Position numbers and translations under genes: made by a program. Under the pieces are notes generated by a model. That model was not told where the DNA came from. It ran no database searches and saw only the letters and a list, made by a program, of their open reading frames with translations. Positions 8,161 to 15,858 of a stretch of 49,358 bases of DNA are shown piece after piece; position 1 is the stretch's first letter; each line of letters starts with the position of its first letter. This stretch comes from Bacteroidota bacterium (GTDB lineage: Bacteria > Bacteroidota > Bacteroidia > Bacteroidales > JAAUTT01): contig JAJYAG010000026.1 in assembly GCA_021779665.1 (NCBI GenBank), positions 1 through 49,358 on the forward strand. Reading direction: 5' to 3'.

Positions 8161-8751
8161 TCAGGAGATGCTTCCAAAAATCAAAACCCCTAAAAGCACA
8201 AGAACTTTTTTCCACACGGGCAATAAAAATTCACGCAACTTCTGGAAGGCAATCCCCATTTGATTTTCAACAGTTTTTGGAGAGACTCCCAGGTATCCGG
8301 CAATTTCATCGTAAGTTAATCCGTCGTATCTGCTCAATGTGAAAATCATTCTGCATTTTTCGGGTAAAACAGTTAAGCCTTTCAGAACAAAATTATTAAT
8401 CTCTTCATCAGTCAAACCTTTTTCGATTGGCAGATCCGCCTCCTGAATTGTCAGAAACTGCTGCTCGTATTGCTTCCGGGTTGTGGTTTTACGGAGCAGC
8501 ATAAGGGCATTATTCCGCACCATTTGATACATATAAGCTTTTAACGAACGGGAGATAACAATATCTGCTCTGTTTTCCCACAAGGTAATAAAAGCCATCT
8601 GCACCGATTCTTCGGCATCGTCGGCATCGTTAATAAAAAAATTAGCAAACCGGCACAGCGGCTGGTAATATCTTCGAAACAAGGCATCAAATGCTTCGCG
8701 CTGACCTTTAACTATATTTTGAAAAAGAAGAATATCGCTGTCGTTATTCAA
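8161..8751 (-). CDS. ECF RNA polymerase sigma factor
   Basis: 196 residues. Region 2 spans about 10-85 (AFDALFRRYYQPLCRFANFF, DAEESVQMAFITLW) and region 4 about 125-178 (LPEKCRMIFTLSRYDGLTYDEIAGYLGVSPKTVENQM), the usual Bacteroidota ECF layout. The start is TTG (8751): no ATG or GTG lies between it and an upstream in-frame stop, and it places the first residue just before the conserved region 2 helix. The C-terminus carries an 18-residue hydrophobic tail (VLVLLGVLIFGSIS), a feature seen in some FecI-type sigma factors of this phylum. It is the first gene of the seven-gene minus-strand operon and divergent from tatA. A palindrome lies just upstream. Confidence 0.92.
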   Translation of the reverse strand: MNNDSDILLFQNIVKGQREAFDALFRRYYQPLCRFANFFINDADDAEESVQMAFITLWENRADIVISRSLKAYMYQMVRNNALMLLRKTTTRKQYEQQFLTIQEADLPIEKGLTDEEINNFVLKGLTVLPEKCRMIFTLSRYDGLTYDEIAGYLGVSPKTVENQMGIAFQKLREFLLPVWKKVLVLLGVLIFGSIS

Positions 8752-8762
8752 ATCAGATAAAA

Positions 8763-8776
8763 TTAGGTTTACCTAA
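8763..8776. promoter_or_regulatory. Palindrome upstream of the ECF sigma gene (operator candidate)
   Basis: TTAGGT-TT-ACCTAA is a 6-bp-arm palindrome 12 bp before the sigma TTG start, inside the 148-bp divergent spacer with tatA. Its place within the leader fits an operator or an RNA hairpin near the start codon. There is no evidence of which protein would bind. Confidence 0.3.
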
Positions 8777-8869
8777 AAGTATTTCAACTAACCTTATAAA
8801 GTAAAAAAATAAAAGTATAATTTAAATCAGAAAATTAAAATACTTAGTTTATCGTTAAATATAAAAGTT

Positions 8870-8877
8870 TATTTTTG
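8870..8877 (+). promoter_or_regulatory. Bacteroidota -7 box for tatA
   Basis: TATTTTTG matches the TAnnTTTG consensus of the primary Bacteroidota sigma factor exactly and sits 22 nt before the tatA ATG. No clear TTG -33 element is visible. The rest of the 8752-8899 spacer is AT-rich. Confidence 0.5.
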
Positions 8878-8899
8878 TGAAAATTAAATAAAAAAGATT

Positions 8900-9076
8900 A
8901 TGAACCTATCGATCATACTGGGAGTAATTGGCCCATGGCAAGTTATCTTAATTGTAGCTATAGTTGTATTGCTTTTCGGCGGTAAAAAATTACCCGAGTT
9001 AATGAAAGGCATAGGCGAAGGAATGAAAGAATTCAAAAAAGCCTCCAAACAAGACGAAACTCCTGCTGCTAAATAA
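8900..9076 (+). CDS. tatA: TatA/TatE twin-arginine translocase pore subunit
   Basis: A 58-residue gene. The protein begins [16 protein letters not shown], has one membrane helix (about 12-27, [14 protein letters not shown]), then the hallmark [20 protein letters not shown] amphipathic helix and a short charged tail ending AAK. TatA oligomers form the passage for folded proteins with twin-arginine signals. The length is typical for small Bacteroidota TatA. It has its own promoter box and its own terminator, so it is transcribed alone. No tatB or tatC lies in the window. Confidence 0.95.
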   Translation: MNLSIILGVIGPWQVILIVAIVVLLFGGKKLPELMKGIGEGMKEFKKASKQDETPAAK

Positions 9077-9109
9077 ATACTCGTTGTCTGTTTAGTGTAA
9101 AATCTTAAC

Positions 9110-9147
9110 AACCTGTCTCTCTTTTCAGAATGACAGGTTTTGTTTTT
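9110..9147 (+). terminator. Intrinsic terminator after tatA
   Basis: AACCTGTC (9110-9117) pairs with GACAGGTT (9132-9139), an 8-bp perfect stem with a 14-nt loop, followed by TTGTTTTT. This is a clean rho-independent terminator separating tatA from the transglycosylase gene 15 bp further on. Confidence 0.8.
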
Positions 9148-9161
9148 ATATCCAGTTTTTG

Positions 9162-10304
9162 ATGAGGTTTAAACTAATCATATTGTCCTTATTCATTTAC
9201 CCGACCTTTTTGATTGGTCAGAAAATCTCCACCAAAGATTCGGTGCCAGTTTTCCCTGACCTCGTTTACGAATTCCGTTTTGCAAAACTCCACAAATCAT
9301 CGGCAATCGATCTTGAATTTACACCCCTGGTAAAGAAATATATTGAACTGTTTACAATACAAAGGCGAACTGATATTGCCCGAATGCTGGGGTTAAAAGA
9401 ACTTTATTTCCCGATTTTTGAAGAATATCTCGACAAGCATGGCCTGCCTCTGGAATTAAAATATCTGCCATTAATTGAATCGGGGCTGGACCCATTAGCT
9501 AAATCGTCATCGGGAGCGGTTGGTTTATGGCAGTTCCTTTATCACTCGGCCACCATGTTCGATTTAAAAATTAATTCCTTTATTGATGAGAGAAGCGATG
9601 TTTATAAATCAACAGAAGCCGCCTGTAAATATATGGAGTACCTGTACCACACCTATAATAACTGGCATCTGGTTTTATCGTCCTTTAACGGTGGTCCGGG
9701 TGTAGTTCGCAATGCTATTGAGCGAAGCGGAGGCAAAAACACCTTTAACGAAATTTGTGATTTTTTCCCCGAACAAACCAAAAACTACGTTCCTGCCTTC
9801 ATGGCAATGATGTATGTAATAAATTACGCAAGCGATCACAACATCAAACCCATCAAACCTGAATACGCTTTTAACAATCTGGATACCGTTCATGTCCGGT
9901 ACAATCTTCAGTTCGAACAGTTAAGCGAAGTAATAAAGCTACCGGTTGAAGTTATCCGATATCTGAATCCGGCCTACAAACTGGATGTAATTACCGAAGA
10001 TGAGATATACAACACATTGGTACTTCCAAAAGATAAAATCAAAATTTATCTTCAGAACGAGAACACTCTTTACGCAAATTCACTTAACAGATCCAGAATA
10101 CCAAACACTAACCTTCTGAAACAGAAGCTTATTTACACGGTAAAGCCAGGCGACTTTCTTCATAAAATAGCTATGCAGAATGGCTGTTCCCTCGAAGAGC
10201 TTAAAAAATGGAATAAGCTGAAGAATGATTCTGTTTCAGTTGGTCAGAATCTTGTAATCTGGAAAGAAAATACGATATCAGATCCGGGACTGGTTAACCA
10301 TTGA
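9162..10304 (+). CDS. Membrane-bound lytic murein transglycosylase (MltD-like) with LysM
   Basis: 380 residues from the ATG at 9162; a TTG at 9159 is in frame, but the ATG is the better start. Signal peptide at 1-19. The SLT/goose-lysozyme-like catalytic domain (about 75-230) has the catalytic Glu106 in LPLIESGLDPLAKSSSGAVG, then GLWQF and the NGGPGVVRNAI motif. A LysM peptidoglycan-binding domain lies near residues 318-363 (YTVKPGDFLHKIAMQNGCSL). It cleaves glycan strands of murein to 1,6-anhydro products and probably acts in wall turnover in the periplasm. One LysM is seen, where E. coli MltD has more. It stands alone between a terminator and the promoter of the aminopeptidase gene. Confidence 0.9.
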   Translation: MRFKLIILSLFIYPTFLIGQKISTKDSVPVFPDLVYEFRFAKLHKSSAIDLEFTPLVKKYIELFTIQRRTDIARMLGLKELYFPIFEEYLDKHGLPLELKYLPLIESGLDPLAKSSSGAVGLWQFLYHSATMFDLKINSFIDERSDVYKSTEAACKYMEYLYHTYNNWHLVLSSFNGGPGVVRNAIERSGGKNTFNEICDFFPEQTKNYVPAFMAMMYVINYASDHNIKPIKPEYAFNNLDTVHVRYNLQFEQLSEVIKLPVEVIRYLNPAYKLDVITEDEIYNTLVLPKDKIKIYLQNENTLYANSLNRSRIPNTNLLKQKLIYTVKPGDFLHKIAMQNGCSLEELKKWNKLKNDSVSVGQNLVIWKENTISDPGLVNH

Positions 10305-10359
10305 TAGTTGCAGATGGCGAAAATGACAATTTCGTTTATAATAAGAACAAAGAATACTT

Positions 10360-10367
10360 TATCTTTG
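10360..10367 (+). promoter_or_regulatory. Bacteroidota -7 box for the aminopeptidase-pdxA operon
   Basis: TATCTTTG matches TAnnTTTG exactly, 30 nt before the ATG at 10398. No good TTG is seen at -33. Confidence 0.55.
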
Positions 10368-10397
10368 TGAGATTGTGAAGTTTTATCCGATTATAGT

Positions 10398-11837
10398 ATG
10401 AGAGAGATATTAACAGCTGAAAAGAGAATTCAAAATATTACATCCGTCATTATTGCTTCAAAGGATATAGATTTGGATATATTCGACCTTACAGCTCCTG
10501 AAAAAGACTTTATTAAAACATCACTTTCGAAAAAAGCAAGCAGCATCACCATCAATAAATACAGCCACTGGTTATTCTTTCAGTTTGCTGAGGAAAAGAG
10601 CTCAGGCTATGCAATAAACGAAGCTTACCGCAATTCGGCCTTCAAACTTCATAAAATGCTTAGCCGTGAAAAAATCACTGAGCTGCAGGTTATCGATGTT
10701 GCTGAGGATAAATTGCATACAAAAGCATTTATTGAAGGATTATGCCTGAGCGATTATCAGTTTATAAAATATTTCAGCAATAAAGCTGAACGAAACTTCG
10801 AGATAACAAAAATAACGCTGATTTCATCCAGAATCAGTCAGACCGAAGCTGACGAAATCAATACACTTACTTATGCAGTGTGCTCGGCGCGCGACCTTAT
10901 AAATGAGCCAGCATCTTTTCTTACTTCGACCCAGCTTTCGAAAGATTTTGAAAGAATGGCTCAGGAAGCTGGCTTTGAAGCCGAAGTTTTCGACAAAGCT
11001 AAGATTGAATCGCTTCAGATGGGAGGAATCCTGGCCGTAAATAAAGGAAGTGTTGAACCACCAACATTTACGGTAATGACATGGAAGCCTGCAAATGCAG
11101 TAAATAAAAAGCCTTATGTTCTTGTGGGCAAAGGCGTAGTTTACGACAGCGGAGGCTTGAGCCTGAAACCGACTCCCGACAGCATGGATTATATGAAATG
11201 CGATATGGCCGGAGCTGCTGCTGTAGCTTCCACCATGTATGCACTGGCTAAAAACAATGTTCCGGTTTATGTAATTGCATTAACTCCATCGACTGATAAC
11301 CGGCTAGATGCCCACTCTTATTCTCCCGGCGATGTAATCACCATGTACGGAGGTACGACGGTTGAAGTTCTCAATACTGACGCTGAGGGCCGGTTAATTC
11401 TTGCAGACGCACTTGAATTTGCAAAACAATTTGAGCCTGAACTGACAATTACTATTGCCACTCTTACCGGAGCCGCTCACCGTGCAATCGGAGAATTAGG
11501 TATGGCAGGAATGGGCAATGCTGACAGTGTCACATTTGAAATGCTCGAAAAAGCAGGCTGGGAAGTTTACGAGCGTATTGCCCGGTTACCCTTCTGGGAT
11601 GAATATGCTGAAATGATTAAATCGGATATTGCCGATCTGAAAAATATAGGCGGTGATGTAGCTGGAGCTATAACTGCCGGCAAATTCCTCGAACACTTTA
11701 CTTCAGGTCCTTTTATCCATCTGGATATCGCCGGGCCTTCCTTTAGCAAAAAGGGGCGCTCGTACCATGGTAAAGGTGGAAGCGGTGTTGGAGTGAGATT
11801 ATTATATAATTTTTTAAAAAACCAAAGTTCAAAATAA
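10398..11837 (+). CDS. Leucyl aminopeptidase family protein (M17)
   Basis: 479 residues of the M17 two-zinc aminopeptidase family, removing N-terminal residues from peptides in the cytoplasm. The N-terminal alpha/beta domain (1-150) is divergent, as usual. The catalytic domain (165-479) shows the metal and catalytic residues: GKGVVYDSGGLSLKP (K245, D250, K257), KCDMAGAAAV (D269) and NTDAEGRL (D328, E330, R332), plus TLTGA. All five zinc ligands and the catalytic Lys/Arg are present, so it should be active. No signal peptide. It is followed 9 nt later by pdxA and so probably co-transcribed. Confidence 0.93.
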   Translation: MREILTAEKRIQNITSVIIASKDIDLDIFDLTAPEKDFIKTSLSKKASSITINKYSHWLFFQFAEEKSSGYAINEAYRNSAFKLHKMLSREKITELQVIDVAEDKLHTKAFIEGLCLSDYQFIKYFSNKAERNFEITKITLISSRISQTEADEINTLTYAVCSARDLINEPASFLTSTQLSKDFERMAQEAGFEAEVFDKAKIESLQMGGILAVNKGSVEPPTFTVMTWKPANAVNKKPYVLVGKGVVYDSGGLSLKPTPDSMDYMKCDMAGAAAVASTMYALAKNNVPVYVIALTPSTDNRLDAHSYSPGDVITMYGGTTVEVLNTDAEGRLILADALEFAKQFEPELTITIATLTGAAHRAIGELGMAGMGNADSVTFEMLEKAGWEVYERIARLPFWDEYAEMIKSDIADLKNIGGDVAGAITAGKFLEHFTSGPFIHLDIAGPSFSKKGRSYHGKGGSGVGVRLLYNFLKNQSSK

Positions 11838-11846
11838 AGTCAGAAT

Positions 11847-12902
11847 ATGAAAGAACATAGGCTACGTGTAGGTATTACCCAGGGTGACATTAATGGAATA
11901 AGTTATGAAGTAATTTTAAAGACACTTCTCGATTCGCGTGTTTACGAAATGTGTACACCTATTATATATGGCTCACCCAAAGTTGTGGCGTATCACAGGA
12001 AGGCACTTAACATGAACAATCTTTCACTTACTTCCATCAGAGCCGCCGATGAAGCCCATGCACGTAAGGCCAATATTATTAACTGCCTGGATGATAACGT
12101 TCGCGTTGAACTTGGAAAATCTACCCCGCAAGCAGGCGAGGCTTCGTTAATCAGCCTGCAGGCTGCAATAGCTGATCTTAAGAGTAATAAGATCGATGTC
12201 CTTGTAACCGGCCCAATCAACAAAAGCAATATTCAGTCCGAGTCGTTTTCTTTTGCCGGGCATACCGAGTTTTTAAAAGAACAGTTCGGAGCTAAAGAGG
12301 TATTAATGATTATGGTAAGTGAGCTCGTTAAAGTTGCAATCGTAACAGGCCATGTTCCAATTTCGCAGGTGCCATCGCTCATAACCACCGAAAATATCAT
12401 TTCCAAACTTAAGCTGCTGAACCAATCGCTTATGCTTGATTTTGCTGTTCGCAAACCGCGCATAGCTGTTTTGGCACTTAATCCACATGCCGGCGACGAA
12501 GGTCTTATTGGACGTGAAGAAATTGACACCATCATTCCTGCCATTGAAAAAGCTAAAGAACAGGGAATCCTGGCATTTGGCCCCTTTCCGGCCGACGGCT
12601 TTTTTGGATCGGACAGCTTTAAAAAATTTGATGCAGTTCTGGCCATGTATCACGACCAGGGGTTAACCCCGTTTAAATCTCTCGTTTTCGAAGACGGAGT
12701 AAACTTTACTGCCGGACTTCCCATCGTGCGCACTTCTCCTGCACATGGCACAGCATACGAACTCGTTGGGAAAGACATTGCTTCGGAAAACTCCTTTCGC
12801 CAGGCGCTTTATCTTGCATGTGACGTATATAAAAACCGCTACGACTTTAAACAACTCAAGGCGAACGCAATGAAGGATGTTGACATTTCAAATCTTCAAT
12901 AA
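11847..12902 (+). CDS. pdxA: 4-hydroxythreonine-4-phosphate dehydrogenase
   Basis: 351 residues. PdxA oxidises 4-phosphohydroxy-L-threonine with NAD in DXP-dependent pyridoxal phosphate synthesis, giving 3-amino-2-oxopropyl phosphate. Family motifs visible are GITQGDINGISYEV at the N-terminus, VTGPINK, FAGHTEFL (first metal His), ALNPHAGDEG (second) and MYHDQGLTPFK (third), then TSPAHGTAYEL. All three metal-binding histidines are present. The pairing with an M17 aminopeptidase 9 nt upstream looks like a simple housekeeping operon. The following spacer carries the promoter of the next sigma factor. Confidence 0.95.
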   Translation: MKEHRLRVGITQGDINGISYEVILKTLLDSRVYEMCTPIIYGSPKVVAYHRKALNMNNLSLTSIRAADEAHARKANIINCLDDNVRVELGKSTPQAGEASLISLQAAIADLKSNKIDVLVTGPINKSNIQSESFSFAGHTEFLKEQFGAKEVLMIMVSELVKVAIVTGHVPISQVPSLITTENIISKLKLLNQSLMLDFAVRKPRIAVLALNPHAGDEGLIGREEIDTIIPAIEKAKEQGILAFGPFPADGFFGSDSFKKFDAVLAMYHDQGLTPFKSLVFEDGVNFTAGLPIVRTSPAHGTAYELVGKDIASENSFRQALYLACDVYKNRYDFKQLKANAMKDVDISNLQ

Positions 12903-12938
12903 ATTTTAAAGTGATAAAAAACATTCCATAAATTCCTT

Positions 12939-12967
12939 TGTTTATTGATTAGTTTTTATAGATTTGT
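12939..12967 (+). promoter_or_regulatory. Bacteroidota promoter of the second ECF sigma gene
   Basis: TTG (12939-12941) and TAGATTTG (12960-12967) match the -33 TTG and -7 TAnnTTTG boxes with an 18-nt spacer. The -7 box ends 42 nt before the ATG at 13010. This is the best two-box promoter seen in the window. It would drive the sigma/FecR/FecR genes from the primary sigma factor. Confidence 0.6.
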
Positions 12968-13009
12968 TAAAAGGAAATCTACTACTAGAAAACTAATTAC
13001 CAAGAGTGA

Positions 13010-13537
13010 ATGGACGAAAGAAATTTATTGCTTGCAATAAAATGTGATGATCCTGATGCCTTCAAAAAGCTTTTTTTTAGATATCGATTAAAAGTTTATT
13101 ACTTTGCTTATAGGTTCCTTAGAAATAAGGAAGAAGCCGAAGAAGTAGTTCAGGAAGTTTTTATTCGCATCTGGAATAACAGGAAACAGCTTAACGAAGC
13201 GCTGTCATTTAATTCCTATTTATTTACAATTACCAAAAATTATATTTTCAATTTAAATCGCGATAAGATCAATCACCAGGCATTTATTGATTTTGTAATT
13301 CCATATTGCTCCGAAACAGAAAACACAACCGAGGAGTCAGTGATTTACAACGACCTTGAATCAAATCTTCAGCAGGCCATTGAGAGTCTGCCTCCCCGCC
13401 GTAAACTTATTTTCAAGAAAAGCCGGGAAGAAGGACTTACGTATCCTCAAATTGCCTCCGAACTGAACATTTCGGAAAAAACCGTCGAAGCCCAAATCCA
13501 TTTGGCTTTGAAGTGGCTAAAAAATAGAACCAGATAA
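13010..13537 (+). CDS. ECF RNA polymerase sigma factor
   Basis: 175 residues, the normal size for Bacteroidota polysaccharide-type ECF factors. Region 2 is near 10-80 (AFKKLFFRYRLKVYYFAYRF; EEAEEVVQEVFIRIW) and region 4 near 110-170 (LPPRRKLIFKKSREEGLTYPQIASELNISEKTVEAQ). There is no hydrophobic tail, in contrast to the other sigma factor in the window. It is followed by two FecR genes and a SusC with an STN domain, so it should direct transcription of the susCD pair once released. Confidence 0.93.
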   Translation: MDERNLLLAIKCDDPDAFKKLFFRYRLKVYYFAYRFLRNKEEAEEVVQEVFIRIWNNRKQLNEALSFNSYLFTITKNYIFNLNRDKINHQAFIDFVIPYCSETENTTEESVIYNDLESNLQQAIESLPPRRKLIFKKSREEGLTYPQIASELNISEKTVEAQIHLALKWLKNRTR

Positions 13538-13594
13538 TAATTGTATTTTGTACATTTTTTCATAAGTTAGCGGCAGATTTATCATTTTCCGCTG

Positions 13595-14566
13595 ATGCGA
13601 CGATTGCAAAAATATTTGTACAACTTCACTTCTCCAGAAGAAGAGAAAGCGTTATTGGAAAATCATGAAATTAACATGGCTTTTTTCGACGTATGGAATA
13701 AATACGACGATATTAAGAGCAAAGACATTGCGCCCGATACAGGTAAGCTGCTGAGCAACATCATAACAAAAGCAAATATTCCATCTTCAGGAAAAACTTC
13801 ATCGAAATACATAACTAAGCTGAGCATTGCTGCAGGTCTAATAATTCTGGCAGTTGTTGGTGCATTTGTATTTAACTACTTCTACAATCCCGAAATTACA
13901 GTTTGGGCAGCAAAAGGTCAGAAAAAAGTACTGACTTTACCCGACGGCTCAAGAGTCTGGCTAAATGCCGATACCAAAATCAGCTACCGCAAGAAGTTTA
14001 ACGACTCTGTAAGAGAAATCCATTTAACCGGTGAAGCATTTTTCAGCGTTGTAAAGAATCATCAAAAGCCCTTTATCGTAAAAACACAAAAGCTGAATAT
14101 TAAAGTATTAGGAACCACATTCAATGTTAAATCGTATCCCGAAGAACAAACATGTGAAACAACCCTTGTAACCGGATGCGTAACCATAGAAGAGAAGGGA
14201 AAAGCCAGCGCTGCACCGGTAATACTGCAACCCGAACAAAAAGCCATTTATTCATTACGTAACAATAAAGTCCAAATAGTAAATACAAACTGCGAAAAAA
14301 CAACCTGTTGGAAAACCGGCAATCTTGTTTTTGACAATGAAAACATTGGTTCCGTTCTTAAGAAGCTTGAAAGATGGTACGGTTTAAAAGTTGAACTGCA
14401 ACATCAGAGCGAAGATACCACAGCCTTAACCGAACGATATACCATCATAATCAAAGACGAAAATATTGAGGAAGTGATTCGGCTTTTACAATTAACATCT
14501 CCATTAACTTTTAAAGTAAGTACGATGGACGGCTCCTCTGCAAAAATCCTCAAGCCTGTTCAGTAG
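13595..14566 (+). CDS. FecR-family anti-sigma factor (first of a tandem pair)
   Basis: 323 residues. The cytoplasmic N-terminus (MRRLQKYLYNFTSPEEEKAL) probably binds the sigma factor. One membrane helix (about 74-96, LSIAAGLIILAVVGAFVFNYF) precedes the periplasmic FecR core, LPDGSRVWLNADTKISYRKK then GEAFFSVVKNHQKPFIVKT. A C-terminal STN-interacting domain (NIGSVLKKLERWYGLKVE; KDENIEEVIRLLQLTS) ends the protein. It lies 57 nt after the sigma gene. It is closely similar to the next gene along its whole length, so the two are tandem duplicates. Confidence 0.92.
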   Translation: MRRLQKYLYNFTSPEEEKALLENHEINMAFFDVWNKYDDIKSKDIAPDTGKLLSNIITKANIPSSGKTSSKYITKLSIAAGLIILAVVGAFVFNYFYNPEITVWAAKGQKKVLTLPDGSRVWLNADTKISYRKKFNDSVREIHLTGEAFFSVVKNHQKPFIVKTQKLNIKVLGTTFNVKSYPEEQTCETTLVTGCVTIEEKGKASAAPVILQPEQKAIYSLRNNKVQIVNTNCEKTTCWKTGNLVFDNENIGSVLKKLERWYGLKVELQHQSEDTTALTERYTIIIKDENIEEVIRLLQLTSPLTFKVSTMDGSSAKILKPVQ

Positions 14567-14699
14567 CAACTTAAAAAATCCTTTATTTACAGGATGTTGC
14601 AATTCTTTTCAAAAAATTATTAAAAAAAGTTAAAAACCGCTTAAGGGGAAAGACTCATTTATGTGTATACATATAAAAGAGTATTCTACTAAATTAACT

Positions 14700-15746
14700 A
14701 TGGCATTTTATTTCAATACAACTTTTGTTAAAAAATATCTATTCGGCTTTACGTCAGAAGAGGAAGAGACTCAATTGCTCAACAACTCTGAAATAAACGG
14801 AAAGATGGCAGAAGTTTGGGATCGTTTTTCTGACATTAAGACCAAAGAAAATGCTCCCGACACAAATAAAATGTTTGACATTATCAAGACAAAAGCCAAC
14901 ATTCCGGATAAACAGATATACAGTATAGAGCAGCACTCTTCAATGAGGAAATGGTATTCAGGCAATTTAGCCATTGCAGCAAGTATTGCACTTTTAATTT
15001 CGTTAGGCATTTTAGGATTCTTTGCAATAAAAAATTCGGGTCTCACTCCATACACAGAAGTAGTTTCGGAAAAAGGACAAAGAAAAGAATTCACCTTACC
15101 TGATGGCTCAAGAGTATGGCTAAATGCCGATACAAAAATCAAATACCGCAAGAAATTTAACCAGTCGGTTCGTGAAGTTTTTCTTTGCGGTGAAGCTTAC
15201 TTTAGTGTTGTGAAAGATGCTACCCGCCCTTTCATTGTAAAGACCTACAAGCTGGATATTAAGGTTTTAGGAACCGTTTTCAATGTTAAATCTTACCCTG
15301 GCGACAAGACCATTGAAACCACCCTTGTTACAGGCCTTGTGAGCATTGAGAACAATTCGGATAAAGAAAAGAAATCAGCGCCGGTATTGGTTAAACCCCA
15401 GCAAAAAGCGATTTTCTCTGTTTCGGCTGAACAAATAAAAGTCGAGACAGTTAATGTTGACAAAAGTACATCCTGGAAAAGTGGCAAATTGGTTTTCGAT
15501 AACGAATCTATAGATGGAGTTCTGGCAAAGCTTCAGAGATGGTATGGAGTGCAGGTTGAAGTACCGGGTAAAAACGGGCATATTGAAGACAGATATACGC
15601 TAACAGTCAAGGATGAAAATATTGAGGAGGTTATCAAGCTACTACAATATACATCGCGGATAACATTTAAAGTTAAAGATCTCGATGGTACACACGAAAG
15701 AATTTATGAACCCAATAATAGTGATAACAATGAATTAACGGAATAA
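14700..15746 (+). CDS. FecR-family anti-sigma factor (second of a tandem pair)
   Basis: 348 residues from the ATG at 14700. An upstream in-frame ATG (14661) adds 13 residues with no counterpart in the paralogue, so the later start is preferred: MAFYFNTTFVKKYLFGFTSE aligns with the start of the first copy. Same architecture: a membrane helix (about 86-110), LPDGSRVWLNADTKIKYRKK, GEAYFSVVKDATRPFIVKT, IKVLGTVFNVKSYP and the C-terminal LAKLQRWYGVQVEV / KDENIEEVIKLLQYTS domain. Both copies keep their membrane helix and periplasmic parts, so both look functional. The 133-bp spacer before it shows no clear promoter box. Confidence 0.92.
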   Translation: MAFYFNTTFVKKYLFGFTSEEEETQLLNNSEINGKMAEVWDRFSDIKTKENAPDTNKMFDIIKTKANIPDKQIYSIEQHSSMRKWYSGNLAIAASIALLISLGILGFFAIKNSGLTPYTEVVSEKGQRKEFTLPDGSRVWLNADTKIKYRKKFNQSVREVFLCGEAYFSVVKDATRPFIVKTYKLDIKVLGTVFNVKSYPGDKTIETTLVTGLVSIENNSDKEKKSAPVLVKPQQKAIFSVSAEQIKVETVNVDKSTSWKSGKLVFDNESIDGVLAKLQRWYGVQVEVPGKNGHIEDRYTLTVKDENIEEVIKLLQYTSRITFKVKDLDGTHERIYEPNNSDNNELTE

Positions 15747-15750
15747 AAAA

Positions 15751-15779
15751 ATCGGGATATGCTGGCACATCTCCCGATA
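15751..15779. terminator. Hairpin between the FecR pair and susC
   Basis: ATCGGGA (15751-15757) pairs with TCCCGAT (15773-15779), and an inner ATG/CAT extends the stem past one mismatch. It begins 4 bp after the second FecR stop. The T-run is on the minus-strand side, so as a plus-strand signal it is more likely a partial terminator or transcript-end hairpin that uncouples regulator and susCD expression. The remaining bases to the susC start hold no convincing promoter. Confidence 0.45.
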
Positions 15780-15858
15780 CAAAAATATACATAAGCAAAG
15801 TGTTTGGCCGCACAATGCTTTTGTAAATACTTTATGTTTAACTAACTAATGCAAATGT

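Noticed and set aside
12233-12854. Minus-strand frames of 63-137 codons opposite pdxA
   Set aside because: They are shadows of pdxA, whose motifs and codon pattern are complete on the plus strand.
15790-15858. TGCTTTTG near 15825 as a susC promoter box
   Set aside because: It differs from TAnnTTTG at the second base and the nearest TTG is too close for a -33 element; expression by the local ECF sigma factor would use another motif that I cannot define from one example.
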